In this document: piece after piece, positions 51,746-60,178 of the stretch
Numbering within the stretch: position 1 is the stretch's first letter
How the letters are laid out: each line of letters opens with the position of its first letter
Assembly (NCBI RefSeq): GCF_003634935.1
Contig: NZ_RBXO01000001.1
Location: forward strand, 6,101,501-6,165,500
Direction: 5' to 3'
Origin: Saccharothrix australiensis
GTDB lineage: Bacteria > Actinomycetota > Actinomycetes > Mycobacteriales > Pseudonocardiaceae
Length of the DNA: 64,000 nucleotides
The notes under the pieces: model-generated
Databases searched by the model: none
Told to the model about the DNA's origin: nothing
Seen by the model: the letters and a program-made list of their open reading frames with translations, nothing else
Program-made: the position numbers and the translations under genes

Positions 51746-52591
51746 TCACGCCGTGTGCTCGACCAGCCGCTCGATCACCAGGTCCCACACGCCCCTCGGC
51801 AGTTCGTGCCCGGTGTCCGGCAGCACCACCAGGGTCGCGTCGGGGATCTCCGCCGCCGGCGCTTCCCCGTGCCCCGGCGGGACCAGCGGGTCGGCGTCGC
51901 CGTGCAGGACCAGCGTCCGCGCCCGCACCTCGCCCAGCCGGTGCCGCCACGGCCCGTCGCCGCCCAGCCGCGTGTGGTTGGCGGCGGACGCCGGGTGGGG
52001 CGAGCGGTCGAACACCCGCCCGGCCGGCGCGCGGGCCGCGTCCTCGTCGACCGGGCGCGGTCCCCGGAACGGGCGCTCGGCCGCGACCAGGTGCTCGACC
52101 ACCGACTCGCGCGACGACCAGTCCGGCTCCGGTGTGCCGCCCGCCGCGAAGTGCGCCACCGGGGACGGCGCCACGGGCGGGAGGTCCGGGTGGCCGGGCC
52201 CCGTCGGGCCGGCGGCGACCAGGGTCAGCGTGAGCACGCGCTCCGGGTGCTCCAGGGCGATCAACTGCCCGATGCCGCCGCCCATCGACAGGCCGACCAC
52301 GTGGGCCCGCGCGACGCCCAGCGCGTCCAGCACGCCGACCGCGTCCGCGACGAGGTCCTCGAACGCGTAACCGGGTTCGCCCGGCGGGTAGGCGGTGGAC
52401 CGCCCGGTGTCGCGGTGGTCGTAGCGGATCACGTGCCGCCCGTGCGCCGCCGGCCGCGCGCAGAAGTCGTCCTCCCACAGGAGCATCGACCCGGTCGCGC
52501 CCATGACCAGCAGCACGGCCGGGTCGTCCGGCGACCCGAAGGTCTCCGCGCACAGGTCGATCCCGTTGACGCTCAGCATCCGTTCCGTCAC
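51746..52591 (-). CDS. Alpha/beta hydrolase, third gene of the SoxR-type redox operon
   Basis: The 281-residue hydrolase has the nucleophile elbow GLSMGGG near residue 100, the oxyanion strand VLLVMGATGSM, an acid in VLHGDADPLVPP and the catalytic His in LPDTGHELPRGV. It resembles the family that includes aclacinomycin methylesterase RdmC and related small-molecule esterases. Its GTG at 52591 overlaps the previous stop (GTGA); the ATG at 52579, which has GGAACGG upstream, is an alternative. The upstream gene is an LLM oxidoreductase and the first a quinone-oxidoreductase, so the operon may handle quinone or polyketide-like compounds. Confidence 0.86.
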   Translation of the reverse strand: MTERMLSVNGIDLCAETFGSPDDPAVLLVMGATGSMLLWEDDFCARPAAHGRHVIRYDHRDTGRSTAYPPGEPGYAFEDLVADAVGVLDALGVARAHVVGLSMGGGIGQLIALEHPERVLTLTLVAAGPTGPGHPDLPPVAPSPVAHFAAGGTPEPDWSSRESVVEHLVAAERPFRGPRPVDEDAARAPAGRVFDRSPHPASAANHTRLGGDGPWRHRLGEVRARTLVLHGDADPLVPPGHGEAPAAEIPDATLVVLPDTGHELPRGVWDLVIERLVEHTA

Positions 52592-53454
52592 ATCGCCACG
52601 GTAGCCTCGGCGACCAGTTCGACCTGGCGGAACCGGTCCTCGGTGAACGGCATCGCGACGATCCGGTCCGCGCCCGCGTCGGCGAGGGCGGCGAACCGCT
52701 CGGCGGCCTGCGCGACCGACCCGGTGACGACCACCTCGCGGGCCACGTCCTCGGGCAGCCCGTAGTCGGTCATCCCCCGGACGCGCCCGTCGACCACCGA
52801 CGCGGGCACGTCGCCGAGCGCCACGCTCACGCCGACCGTCACGCCCGGCGCGGGTCGGCCGTGCGCGGCGGCCAACTCCGCCAGCCGCCGCACACCCGAC
52901 GCGACGGACCGCCGCGGCACGAACGCCGGGTACCAGTGGTCGCCGAACCTGGCGGCGCGGCGCAGCGCGGCGGCCGTGCCGCCGCCGACGAGCACCGGCG
53001 GCATGGTCGCGCCGGGCCGCAGCGCGACCGGTTCGCCGTGCAGTTCGACGGGTTCGCCGCGGACCAGCCGGGGCAGTACCTCCAACGCGGCGTCGGTGCG
53101 CGCGCCGCGCTCGGCGAACGGCACGCCCACCGCGTGCCACGCGGCCTCGCCGTGCGCCTCGCCGCCGCTGCCCACGCCGAGCAGCACGCGGTCGCCGGAG
53201 AGGTGTTGCAGGGTCGCGATCTGCTTGGCCGCCCACGCCGGCCCGCGCAACGCCGGCACCAGCACGCCGAACCCGAGCTTGATCCGGGTCGTGACGGCGG
53301 CGACCGTCGCGTGCACCAGCGTGGCGTCCAGGAACGGGTTCACGGGGATCAGATGGTCGCCGTGCCACAGCGACTCCAGCCCGAGGCCCTCGGCGTGCTG
53401 GGCGTGGGCGACGAGGTCCGCGCCGTGGCCGGGCAGCGTGACACCGACGTCCAT
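52588..53454 (-). CDS. LLM-class (luciferase-like) oxidoreductase, second gene of the redox operon
   Basis: The 288-residue protein has the F420/FMN-dependent LLM pattern: GVTLPGHGADLVAHAQHAEGLGLESLWHGDHL, LGFGVLVPALRGPAWAAKQIATLQHLSGDRVLLGVGSGG, and a late PVLVGGGTAAALRRAARFGDHWYPAF. Such enzymes reduce or oxidise small molecules using F420 or FMN. The ATG at 53454 overlaps the preceding stop by one base (TGATG) and its own stop overlaps the hydrolase start, so three genes are translated together. Position within a SoxR-type operon suggests reduction or detoxification of redox-cycling compounds. Confidence 0.88.
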   Translation of the reverse strand: MDVGVTLPGHGADLVAHAQHAEGLGLESLWHGDHLIPVNPFLDATLVHATVAAVTTRIKLGFGVLVPALRGPAWAAKQIATLQHLSGDRVLLGVGSGGEAHGEAAWHAVGVPFAERGARTDAALEVLPRLVRGEPVELHGEPVALRPGATMPPVLVGGGTAAALRRAARFGDHWYPAFVPRRSVASGVRRLAELAAAHGRPAPGVTVGVSVALGDVPASVVDGRVRGMTDYGLPEDVAREVVVTGSVAQAAERFAALADAGADRIVAMPFTEDRFRQVELVAEATVAM

Positions 53455-54401
53455 CAGCGCACCTCCAACAGCGTCTTGCCGACGGTGCCGCGGGATTCGA
53501 TGGCGGCGTGCGCGTCGGCCGCGCGCTCCAGCGGGAACCGCTGCCCGACGACCGGCCGCAGCACGCCCTCGGCGGCTTGGCGCAGCGCGGTGGCGACCAG
53601 TTCCCGCAGCTGTTCCGGCGTCGGCCGGGAACCGCGCACCAGCGTCACACCCCGCTCGGCGGCCCGCGCCGGGTCGACGTCGGCCCACTCGCCGCCGGCG
53701 AGGCCGTAGCTGAGCATCCGGCCGCCGGGTGCGAGCAGCTCGAACGCCGAGCGGGCCGTCGCGCCGCCGACGCCGTCGAAGAGCACGTCCACCGGCTCGA
53801 CCCGCGTCGGCCAGTCGGCGGCGAGGTAGTCGACCACCTCGTCCGCGCCCAGCTCGCGCACGACGTCTCCCTTGCGCGCGCCGCCCGCCGCGCCGACCAC
53901 GACCGCGCCACCGGCCTTCGCCGCCTGCACGAGCAGCGTGCCGACGCCGCCCGCCGCCGCGAGCACCAGCACCCGCCGGCCCGCCACCGGGCCGACCGCG
54001 CGGAGGTTGAGCAGCGCCGTCCGGCCGTCGGCCAGCAGCGCGACCGCCGCGTCCAGCGGCACCCCGTCCGGCACGACGACGGCGCCCGCCGCGTCCACCG
54101 CCGCCCGCTCGGCGTAGCCGCCCTGCCCGCCGGTCGACGCGACGACCGGCCGGCCGAGCAGCCCCGGGTCCGCTCCGGGTCCGACGCGCGTCACGACGCC
54201 GCCCACGCCGTTGCCGAGGATCGCGGGCGGTCGCGCGGTGAACGGCCCCTGCCCGCTGCGCCGGTACTGCGTCTCGACGAAGGTGGTGTTGGCGTAGGCC
54301 ACCTCCACCAGCACCTGCCCCGGCCCGGCCTCGGGCTCCGGCGCGTCACCCGCCACCAGCACCTCGGGACCGCCGAACCCCGTCAACCACACCGCGCGCA
54401 T
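53454..54401 (-). CDS. Zinc-less quinone-oxidoreductase-like MDR protein, first gene of the redox operon
   Basis: The 315-residue protein belongs to the medium-chain reductase superfamily, quinone-oxidoreductase branch: VWLTGFGGPEVLVAGDAPEPEAGPGQVLVEVAYANTTFVETQYR at the start, the cofactor fold VLAAAGGVGTLLVQAAKAGGA with GxGxxG as AAGGVG, and DVLFDGVGG. It lacks the structural and catalytic Cys ligands of zinc alcohol dehydrogenases. It should reduce quinones with NADPH. The ATG at 54401 follows AGGGGGG. The promoter has a perfect 18-base SoxR-like palindrome. In Streptomyces coelicolor an oxidoreductase of this general kind is a member of the SoxR regulon. Confidence 0.9.
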   Translation of the reverse strand: MRAVWLTGFGGPEVLVAGDAPEPEAGPGQVLVEVAYANTTFVETQYRRSGQGPFTARPPAILGNGVGGVVTRVGPGADPGLLGRPVVASTGGQGGYAERAAVDAAGAVVVPDGVPLDAAVALLADGRTALLNLRAVGPVAGRRVLVLAAAGGVGTLLVQAAKAGGAVVVGAAGGARKGDVVRELGADEVVDYLAADWPTRVEPVDVLFDGVGGATARSAFELLAPGGRMLSYGLAGGEWADVDPARAAERGVTLVRGSRPTPEQLRELVATALRQAAEGVLRPVVGQRFPLERAADAHAAIESRGTVGKTLLEVR

Positions 54402-54437
54402 CCGTTCCCCCCTGGGGCCGTTCCGACTGTGGGGGTC

Positions 54438-54468
54438 AGCCTGGTACCTCCAGCAAGCTGGAGGTCAA
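54438..54468 (-). promoter_or_regulatory. SoxR/MerR-type promoter with perfect palindrome
   Basis: ACCTCCAGCAAGCTGGAGGT (54446-54465) is a perfect palindrome. On the minus strand TTGACC (54468-54463) and CAGGCT (54443-54438) are separated by 19 bases, the spacing typical of MerR-family activated promoters. No MerR or SoxR gene is in the window, so the regulator must be elsewhere. Confidence 0.8.
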
Positions 54469-54490
54469 CACCGCGGGCCCACCGGGTCGG

Positions 54491-55129
54491 TCAGGCCGCG
54501 CCGCCCGCGGCCTTGAGGACGTCGAGGAACTCCGCCGCGCCGCCGTCGATGAAGTTGTGCGTCGCGTCGAGGTCGCGCACCCGCCACGTCGGGTCGTCCC
54601 GGAACCTGTCGCGGAACCGCGTGAACGGGCTGTTCGGCATGTTCTTCGCGTACAGGTACCAGCGATCGGTGATCTTGTCGACGGCGCCGGTCAACCGCGC
54701 CCGCTGGAGCAGCGACGCCAGCGGGTGGGCGAAGGCGCGGGGATCGAAGACCGGCAGCGGCGCGACCGTGCGGCCGTCCGCCGCCGCGCCGGTGATGTAC
54801 CACTCGCGGAGCGGGCCGTTGACCAGGTCCCACACCGACTGGTCGTGCGCGGGCACCACCGCGTCGACGTAGACGAGGGCCTTCACCTTCTCCGGCGCGC
54901 GGTCCGCGACGGTGGTGATCACCATGCCGCCGTAGCTGTGCCCGGCCAGGACCACCTCGTCCAGGTCCGCCACCAGCTCCAGCACCTGCTCGGTGTGCTC
55001 CTCCAGGTTCCCGTCCCGGCTCAGGGTCGGCGCGTGCACCTCGTGGCCGAGGTCGCGCAGCTCGGTGGTGATCGGGTCGTAGTACCAGCCGCCGTGGCAG
55101 GCGCCGGGGATCAGCACGTAGGTCGTCAT
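54491..55129 (-). CDS. Alpha/beta hydrolase (EstC/SalicylateMT-esterase-like)
   Basis: The 212-residue protein has the small plant-methylesterase-like pattern: TTYVLIPGACHGGWYYDP at the N-terminus, LAGHSYGGMVITTVAD as the nucleophile elbow (Ser82), a conserved MPNSPFTRFRDRFRDDPTWRV insert and a terminal His in LDATHNFID. Enzymes of this kind hydrolyse small esters or lactones. The ATG at 55129 is divergent from a WYL regulator, with only 42 bases between the starts, which include the palindrome GGACAT-agg-ATGTCC. The regulator is therefore likely to control this gene. The C-terminal His-containing segment is shorter than in typical 260-residue members. Confidence 0.87.
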   Translation of the reverse strand: MTTYVLIPGACHGGWYYDPITTELRDLGHEVHAPTLSRDGNLEEHTEQVLELVADLDEVVLAGHSYGGMVITTVADRAPEKVKALVYVDAVVPAHDQSVWDLVNGPLREWYITGAAADGRTVAPLPVFDPRAFAHPLASLLQRARLTGAVDKITDRWYLYAKNMPNSPFTRFRDRFRDDPTWRVRDLDATHNFIDGGAAEFLDVLKAAGGAA

Positions 55130-55153
55130 GGGCCCGACACTAGGGACGCTTTA

Positions 55154-55168
55154 GGACATAGGATGTCC
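55154..55168. promoter_or_regulatory. Palindromic operator of the WYL regulator
   Basis: GGACAT-agg-ATGTCC is a perfect 6-base inverted repeat in the 42-base gap between the esterase and the regulator genes. An upstream ATG (55163) lies inside it, which favours the next in-frame ATG at 55172 as the start. Confidence 0.72.
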
Positions 55169-55171
55169 GTG

Positions 55172-56131
55172 ATGAACATGCCCGCGCGGATGTTGCGACT
55201 CTTGTCACTCCTCCAGGGCCGGCGCGGGTGGACCGGCGCGGAGCTGGCCGGCCGGCTCGGCGTGACCGACCGGACGGTGCGGCGCGACATCGACCGGCTG
55301 CGGGAGCTGGGCTACCCCGTCGAGGGCACGACGGGCACGGCGGGCGGCTACCGGCTGGCGTCCGGGCGGGACCTGCCGCCGCTGCTGCTCGACGACGACG
55401 AGGCGGTGGCCGTCGCCGTGGGGCTGCGCACCGCCGCCGGCGTCGACGGCATCGAGGACAGCGCGGTCCGGGCGCTGGCCAAGGTCGAGCAGGTGCTGCC
55501 GGACCGGCTGCGGCGGCGGATCAGGGCGGTCGGCGCGGCCATCGCCCGGATACCGCTGGGCGACGGCCCGGTGTCCGACCCGGCGGCGCTGGGCGTGCTG
55601 GCGGCGGCGTGCCGGGACCGGGAGGTGGTGCGGTTCGCGCACCGCGGCGTCGAGCGGAAGGTCGAGCCCGTCAAGCTCGTCACCGCGGTGCGCCGGTGGT
55701 ACCTGCTCGCCTACGACCCGGCCAAGCGGGACTGGCGGACGTTCCGCGTCGACCGGATGGGCACGCCCACGCCGACCGGCCACCGGTTCCCGGCGCGTCG
55801 GCCACCCGAGGAGCCGGCCGCCTTCGTGGCGCGCGCGCTGACCACCGCGCCCTGCCGGTACGCGGCGACCGCGCTGGTGCGGGCGCCCGCCGACGTCGTC
55901 GCGGCCCGGCTCGTGGTGGCGCTGCCGGGCAAGGTGGTACCGGTGACCGCCCGCACGTGCCGCGTCCACCTGCGCGCGAACGCCATCGAGCCCATCGCCG
56001 CCGACCTGCTGCTGATCGGCGCCGACTACGCGCTCGACGCGCCGGACGACGTGCGCGCGGCGCTGGCCGCGTGCGCCCGGCGGCTCACCGGTACGCGTCC
56101 TGACCCGCCGGCCGCACCAGGATCTCGTTGA
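55172..56131 (+). CDS. WYL-domain (YafY/DeoR-HTH) transcriptional regulator
   Basis: The 319-residue protein has a DeoR-type helix-turn-helix (LRLLSLLQGRRGWTGAELAGRLGVTDRTVRRDIDRLRELGYPVEGT), then GYRLASGRDLPPLLLDDDEAVAVAVGL and a WYL-like domain in which the motif reads WYLLAYDPAKRDWRTFRVDRM. WYL domains bind ligands such as nucleotides. The start at 55172 has AGGA eight bases upstream. Its 3' end overlaps the convergent SDR gene by 47 bases. It probably represses the divergent esterase gene through the palindrome at 55154. Confidence 0.88.
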   Translation: MNMPARMLRLLSLLQGRRGWTGAELAGRLGVTDRTVRRDIDRLRELGYPVEGTTGTAGGYRLASGRDLPPLLLDDDEAVAVAVGLRTAAGVDGIEDSAVRALAKVEQVLPDRLRRRIRAVGAAIARIPLGDGPVSDPAALGVLAAACRDREVVRFAHRGVERKVEPVKLVTAVRRWYLLAYDPAKRDWRTFRVDRMGTPTPTGHRFPARRPPEEPAAFVARALTTAPCRYAATALVRAPADVVAARLVVALPGKVVPVTARTCRVHLRANAIEPIAADLLLIGADYALDAPDDVRAALAACARRLTGTRPDPPAAPGSR

Positions 56132-56792
56132 CGTCCACAGTGGACGGCTGGGACACCGCGTACAGCACGGCCCGCGCGACGTCGGCGGGCGCGAGCTTCG
56201 GGTCGCCCAGCCGGGACGCCGGGATGCCGCCGGTGTCGGTCAGGCCGGGCTGCACGAGCGTCACCCGGACGCCCGTGCCGACGCACTCGGCGCGGATCGC
56301 CTGCGCCAGCCCGGTGACCGCCCACTTGGTCGCGGCGTACAGGTTGCCCGGCCGCACGCCGCGCCCGGCCGCCGACCCGGTCAGCACCAGGTGGCCGCCG
56401 CTGCGGATCAGCGCGGGCAGCGCGGCCCGCGCCGTGAACGCCGGGCCGCACACGTTGGTCAGCACCATGTCGCTCCACTGCGACGGCGGCGCGCCCTGCG
56501 AGGACGTGAACGAGGTGACGACGCTGGTGCCCGCGTTCGCGAACACCACGTCCAGCCGGCCCCACTCCTCCTCGACCCGGCCCACCAGCGCGGCGAGCTG
56601 CTCCCACGCCCGCACGTCGCAGGACGCCACCCAGACCCGGTCCGGACCGCCCAGCCGCGCGGCCCGTTCGGCCAGCTCCCCGATGTCCCGCGCGGTCAGC
56701 ACCAGCCGGTAGCCCGCCTCGGCCGCGAGCTGCGCGGTGGCCAGCCCGATGCCGCGGGAGGCCCCGGTGATGAGGAATACCCCTTCGCCCAT
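56085..56792 (-). CDS. Short-chain dehydrogenase/reductase
   Basis: The 235-residue enzyme has the classical SDR features: TGASRGIGLATAQ cofactor loop at residue 8, NAG in VFANAGTSV, catalytic Ser in LTGSAAG, and the Tyr-x-x-x-Lys motif in NLYAATKWAV. It uses NAD(P) to oxidise or reduce an alcohol or ketone that cannot be named. The end overlaps the WYL regulator tail by 47 bases in convergent orientation. The C-terminal segment STVDVNEILVRPAGQ is typical of actinobacterial members. No partner gene is adjacent. Confidence 0.88.
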   Translation of the reverse strand: MGEGVFLITGASRGIGLATAQLAAEAGYRLVLTARDIGELAERAARLGGPDRVWVASCDVRAWEQLAALVGRVEEEWGRLDVVFANAGTSVVTSFTSSQGAPPSQWSDMVLTNVCGPAFTARAALPALIRSGGHLVLTGSAAGRGVRPGNLYAATKWAVTGLAQAIRAECVGTGVRVTLVQPGLTDTGGIPASRLGDPKLAPADVARAVLYAVSQPSTVDVNEILVRPAGQDAYR

Positions 56793-57280
56793 GTCGGCAG
56801 GCTACTGCCGGATCGATCACGCCACCGCGCTGCACCGGTCGGCGGCACGGCGGAGGGCCCGACGGCGCAGGCGCGACGGCCGGGAGCGGGGACGACGCGC
56901 GACCACCCGCCCGACCGCGCGCCCGGCCGTTCGCCCGACCCGCCGGGCCGGCGCTCCGACCCGGCGTGACCGGGCGGCCTGCTCGACCACCCCCGCCACG
57001 CCGCGCCCGGCCACCCGAGCGCGCCACGCGCCCGCCCCCGCCACGCCGCCTGTCCGACCTCGCGGACCGGCCGTCGCTCGGCGGCACGCCCGACGGCCGC
57101 TCGTCCGCGCGGCCCGGCCGTCCGCCGGACCACACGTGAGGCCGCCACACGTCCGCCGGGGCGCTGCTCCCCTCTCAGGTCCGGCGGGGGAGAATCGGGA
57201 AAAACACCACGCGGTGTGTATCCGGCGGGACTGCGCGTGGTCTTCTTCAAGGGAACATTCGGGGGAATGGGAGGCTCGGG
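56793..57280. other. 488-base divergent intergenic region
   Basis: Mostly GC-rich low-complexity filler. Near the Dyp gene, CCACGCG (about 57209-57215) and CGCGTGG (about 57234-57240) form an inverted repeat around GTGTGTATCCGG, and GTCCGGCGGG/ATCCGGCGGG are near-direct repeats. This may be the Dyp promoter and operator area. No gene or hairpin terminator was recognised in the rest. Confidence 0.5.
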
Positions 57281-58702
57281 ATGACCGAGCTGCTGCACTT
57301 GCACGCCGAGCGGCGGGGCGTGCGGCCGCCCCTGCGGGGGTCGCGGGAGATCCAGGGCAACGTGCTGGCCGCGTTCAACAAGGACTACCAGCAGTTCCGG
57401 TTCGTGCGGTTCACCGACGCGCGGCTGGGGCGTACGTGGCTCGCCGCCATGCTGGGCCACGTCTCGGTCACCGCGGACGTGGAGGACTTCAACGAGGCGT
57501 TCTCGCTGGGCCGCGCCCTGTTCGGCGGCGACCCGCGGAGCCTGCGGGCCACCTGGACCAACCTGTCGCTGACGCCGGCGGGCCTGCTCCGGCTGGCCGT
57601 GAACCCCGAGGCCGTCGAACGCGACCTGCGGGCGCGCGACCCGGAGCTGGTCGAGGGTGCCGAGGCGCGGGCCGCGTTCACCGGGGACGACCCGGAGGAG
57701 TGGCGGTTCGGCCGGGACGACGCGCCGGTCCACGCCGTGGTCACGGTCGCCTCGGACACCGGCGAGCGGCTCCAGGCCCTCGACGCGCTGCTCGACCTGC
57801 TGGACGACCTGCTGGGCGTGGTCAAGGTGCACGTGGAGAACGCGGGCACGCTGCCCGGCGAGCACCGCGGCCGGGAGCACTTCGGGTACAAGGACGGCAT
57901 CTCGCAGCCGGGGGTGCGGGACTTCCACGAGGAGGACCCGAATCGTCCGGGGCACCGGCTGGGGCACGCGGGCGCGCTGCTGGTCGCGCCGGGCGAGTTC
58001 GTGTTCGGCTACGACACCGAGCGCGGCGACGAGGGCGACCGGACGGCGCGGTGGTTGCGGGACGGGTCGATCCAGGTCGTCCGGCGGCTGACGCAGGACG
58101 TGCGGGGCTGGCGGCGGGCGGTCGAGGAGCACGCCGCGGCGCTGGGCACCACCGCCGAGGAGGCGGGCGCGCTGCTGATCGGGCGGCACCGCGACGGCCG
58201 CCCGCTGGCCTCGCCCGCCGCGGGCGCGCCGGGCCTCGGGCCGGACCGCAACGACTTCGACTACGCCGACGACCCGCGTGGCGCGAGCACGCCGTGCGCG
58301 GCGCACATCCGCAAGACCAACCCGCGCTCGTTCACCTTCCGCGACCCGCGCCAGCGGCGCATCCTGCGGCGCGGCGTCCCGTTCGGGCCGCCGTACGACG
58401 CGGACCCGCGCGCCGAGCGCGGGCTGGTGTTCGTCGCCCACTGCACGTCGATCAAGGAGCAGTTCGAGTTCCAGCAGCGGGTCTGGGCGGGCAACCCGGA
58501 CTTCGCGGGCGGCGAGGACGGCGCGCCCACCGGCACCGACCCGGTGATCGGCGGCGCCGGCGAGGCCCGGTTCGAGACGCCGGAGGCCGCCGCGACCCTG
58601 ACGTTCCACCGGTTCGTCCGCACGACGGGCGCGCTGTACGCCCTCGTCCCGTCGATCAGCACGCTCCGGCTGCTGGCGGCGGGTCGGGAGCTGCCCCGGT
58701 AG
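57281..58702 (+). CDS. Dyp-type (dye-decolorising) heme peroxidase
   Basis: The 473-residue protein has the Dyp core: the GxxDG motif as FGYKDGISQPGV near residue 205, in which Asp is the acid-base residue, the proximal heme His in AAHIRKTNPRSF near 345, and the distal Arg in QRRILRRGVPFG. It has no Tat or Sec signal, which places it in the class C/D-like cytoplasmic group rather than the exported type. It oxidises dyes, lignin-like phenols or porphyrins with peroxide. No encapsulin gene is adjacent. Start: the ATG at 57281 follows a GGGAGGC stretch. A terminator-like hairpin follows the gene. Confidence 0.88.
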   Translation: MTELLHLHAERRGVRPPLRGSREIQGNVLAAFNKDYQQFRFVRFTDARLGRTWLAAMLGHVSVTADVEDFNEAFSLGRALFGGDPRSLRATWTNLSLTPAGLLRLAVNPEAVERDLRARDPELVEGAEARAAFTGDDPEEWRFGRDDAPVHAVVTVASDTGERLQALDALLDLLDDLLGVVKVHVENAGTLPGEHRGREHFGYKDGISQPGVRDFHEEDPNRPGHRLGHAGALLVAPGEFVFGYDTERGDEGDRTARWLRDGSIQVVRRLTQDVRGWRRAVEEHAAALGTTAEEAGALLIGRHRDGRPLASPAAGAPGLGPDRNDFDYADDPRGASTPCAAHIRKTNPRSFTFRDPRQRRILRRGVPFGPPYDADPRAERGLVFVAHCTSIKEQFEFQQRVWAGNPDFAGGEDGAPTGTDPVIGGAGEARFETPEAAATLTFHRFVRTTGALYALVPSISTLRLLAAGRELPR

Positions 58703-59079
58703 GGGCGCGCGGGGGGCCGGCCGTGGCCGCCGTCCACGACCGGCCCCCAAGCGCACCTCCCGCGCTCCCCCGCGCTCCCCCCGCTCCCCCCGCTTCCCGC
58801 GCTCCCCCCGCGCCCGGCGCGGTACCGCCGCAAGGGCACGCCCCACACGGCACCGCACGAGGCACGCCCCGTACGGCACCGCGCGAGGCACGGCTCGTGC
58901 GGCAACCGTCACAAGGCACGCCTCGTGCGGCACGGCCTGGACACGACTCCTCGACGGCCGCGCGTCCACCGACCCGACCGGCCATCCGCGCCGACCCCGT
59001 CGCGGCCGGTCGGTTGGCCCCGAGCCGCCGACCACCCGGCGGACTACCCTCGGTCGTCCAGGGCCGTGGAGGAGTCGAC
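58703..59079. other. 377-base gap with terminator hairpin and short repeats
   Basis: At 58711-58747 GGGGGCCGG and CCGGCCCCC frame an imperfect hairpin, probably the Dyp terminator. At 58760-58815 CGCTCCCCC is iterated. At 58821-58935 a 26-28 base unit GGCACCGCACGAGGCACGCC is repeated four times with changes. No coding frame is credible. Confidence 0.65.
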
Positions 59080-60114
59080 GTGGCAGCGCGGCAGGTCACG
59101 CTGGCCGAGGTGGCCGAGCACGCGGGCGTCTCGCTCGCGACGGCCTCCCGCGTGCTCAACGGCAGCACCCGCCAGGTCGGCGACGAGCTGCGCGACCGCG
59201 TCCGGGGCGCGGCGGACGACCTCGGCTACCTCCCGAACGCCTCGGCCCAGGCGCTGGCCCGCAACAGCAGCGTCCTGGTCGGCCTGGTGGTCCACGACAT
59301 CGCCGACCCGTACTTCTCGGGCATCGCCGCCGGCGTGACCCGCGTCGCCGAGCAGGCCGGCCTGGTCGTCGCGCTCGGCACCACCGGCCGTGACGCCGAC
59401 CGCGAGGTGCACCTGGTCACGGCGTTGCGGGCGCACCGGCCGCGGGCGCTGGTGGTCGCGGGCAGCCGCACCACCGACCGGCACGCCGTGGGCAGGCTCG
59501 CCGCCGAACTCGCCGCGTTCGCCGACCAGGGCGGCCGGGTCGCGTGCGTCTCGCAGGCCAGGCTGGGCGTCGACGCGGTGGTGCCCGCGAACCGGGGCGG
59601 CGCGCGGGCGTTGGCGCGGGAGCTGGTCGGGCTGGGGCACCGCCGGTTCGCCGTGCTCGCCGGGCCGCCGGACCTGGTCGTGGCGCGCGACCGCGTGGCC
59701 GGGTTCCGGGCGGGTCTCGCCGACGCGGGCGTCGGCGGGCCGACCGCGCTGCACTGCGCGTTCAGCCGGGACGGCGGGTACGCGGCGGTGGCCGACCTGC
59801 TCGCCGCGCGGACCGGCGCGACCTGCGTGTTCGCCGTGAACGACGTGATGGCGGCGGGCGCGGTGGCGGCGCTGCGGCACCGCGGCGTGCGGGTGCCCGA
59901 GGACGTGTCCGTCGCGGGGTTCGACGACATCCCGACCATGCGCGACCTGGTGCCCGGCCTGAGCACGGTCCGGCTGCCGCTGGAGGAGATGGGCGAACGG
60001 GCCGCGCGGCTGGTGCTGGACGACGCCTGCGGCCCACCGCGCACGGTCCGCGTGGCGGGCGAGGTGGTGCTGCGCGCGAGCACGTCGTCACCCACCGGAT
60101 CCGGACTGCGCTGA
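59080..60114 (+). CDS. LacI-family transcriptional regulator
   Basis: The 344-residue regulator has the LacI helix-turn-helix and hinge (VTLAEVAEHAGVSLATASRVLNGSTRQVGDELRDRVRGAADDLGYLPNASAQALARN) and a periplasmic-binding-protein-like effector domain (VGLVVHDIADPYFSGIAAGVTRVAE, then AVNDVMAAGAVAALRHRGVRVPEDVSVAGFDDIPTM). It should repress a sugar-related operon, but no sugar gene is adjacent; target and effector are unknown. The GTG at 59080 follows GGAGGAG. The downstream small frame and transporters begin about 65 bases after its stop. Confidence 0.89.
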   Translation: MAARQVTLAEVAEHAGVSLATASRVLNGSTRQVGDELRDRVRGAADDLGYLPNASAQALARNSSVLVGLVVHDIADPYFSGIAAGVTRVAEQAGLVVALGTTGRDADREVHLVTALRAHRPRALVVAGSRTTDRHAVGRLAAELAAFADQGGRVACVSQARLGVDAVVPANRGGARALARELVGLGHRRFAVLAGPPDLVVARDRVAGFRAGLADAGVGGPTALHCAFSRDGGYAAVADLLAARTGATCVFAVNDVMAAGAVAALRHRGVRVPEDVSVAGFDDIPTMRDLVPGLSTVRLPLEEMGERAARLVLDDACGPPRTVRVAGEVVLRASTSSPTGSGLR

Positions 60115-60178
60115 CCGGCGTCGACTCTCTAAACTGGACGAGCAGACCGACCACCCCCGTCGAGGAGTGATCCCTCCC

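Noticed and set aside
58821-58935. Second possible CRISPR or coding repeat region
   Set aside because: Units of 26-28 bases are directly adjacent and degenerate, and no open frame with normal codon bias covers them.
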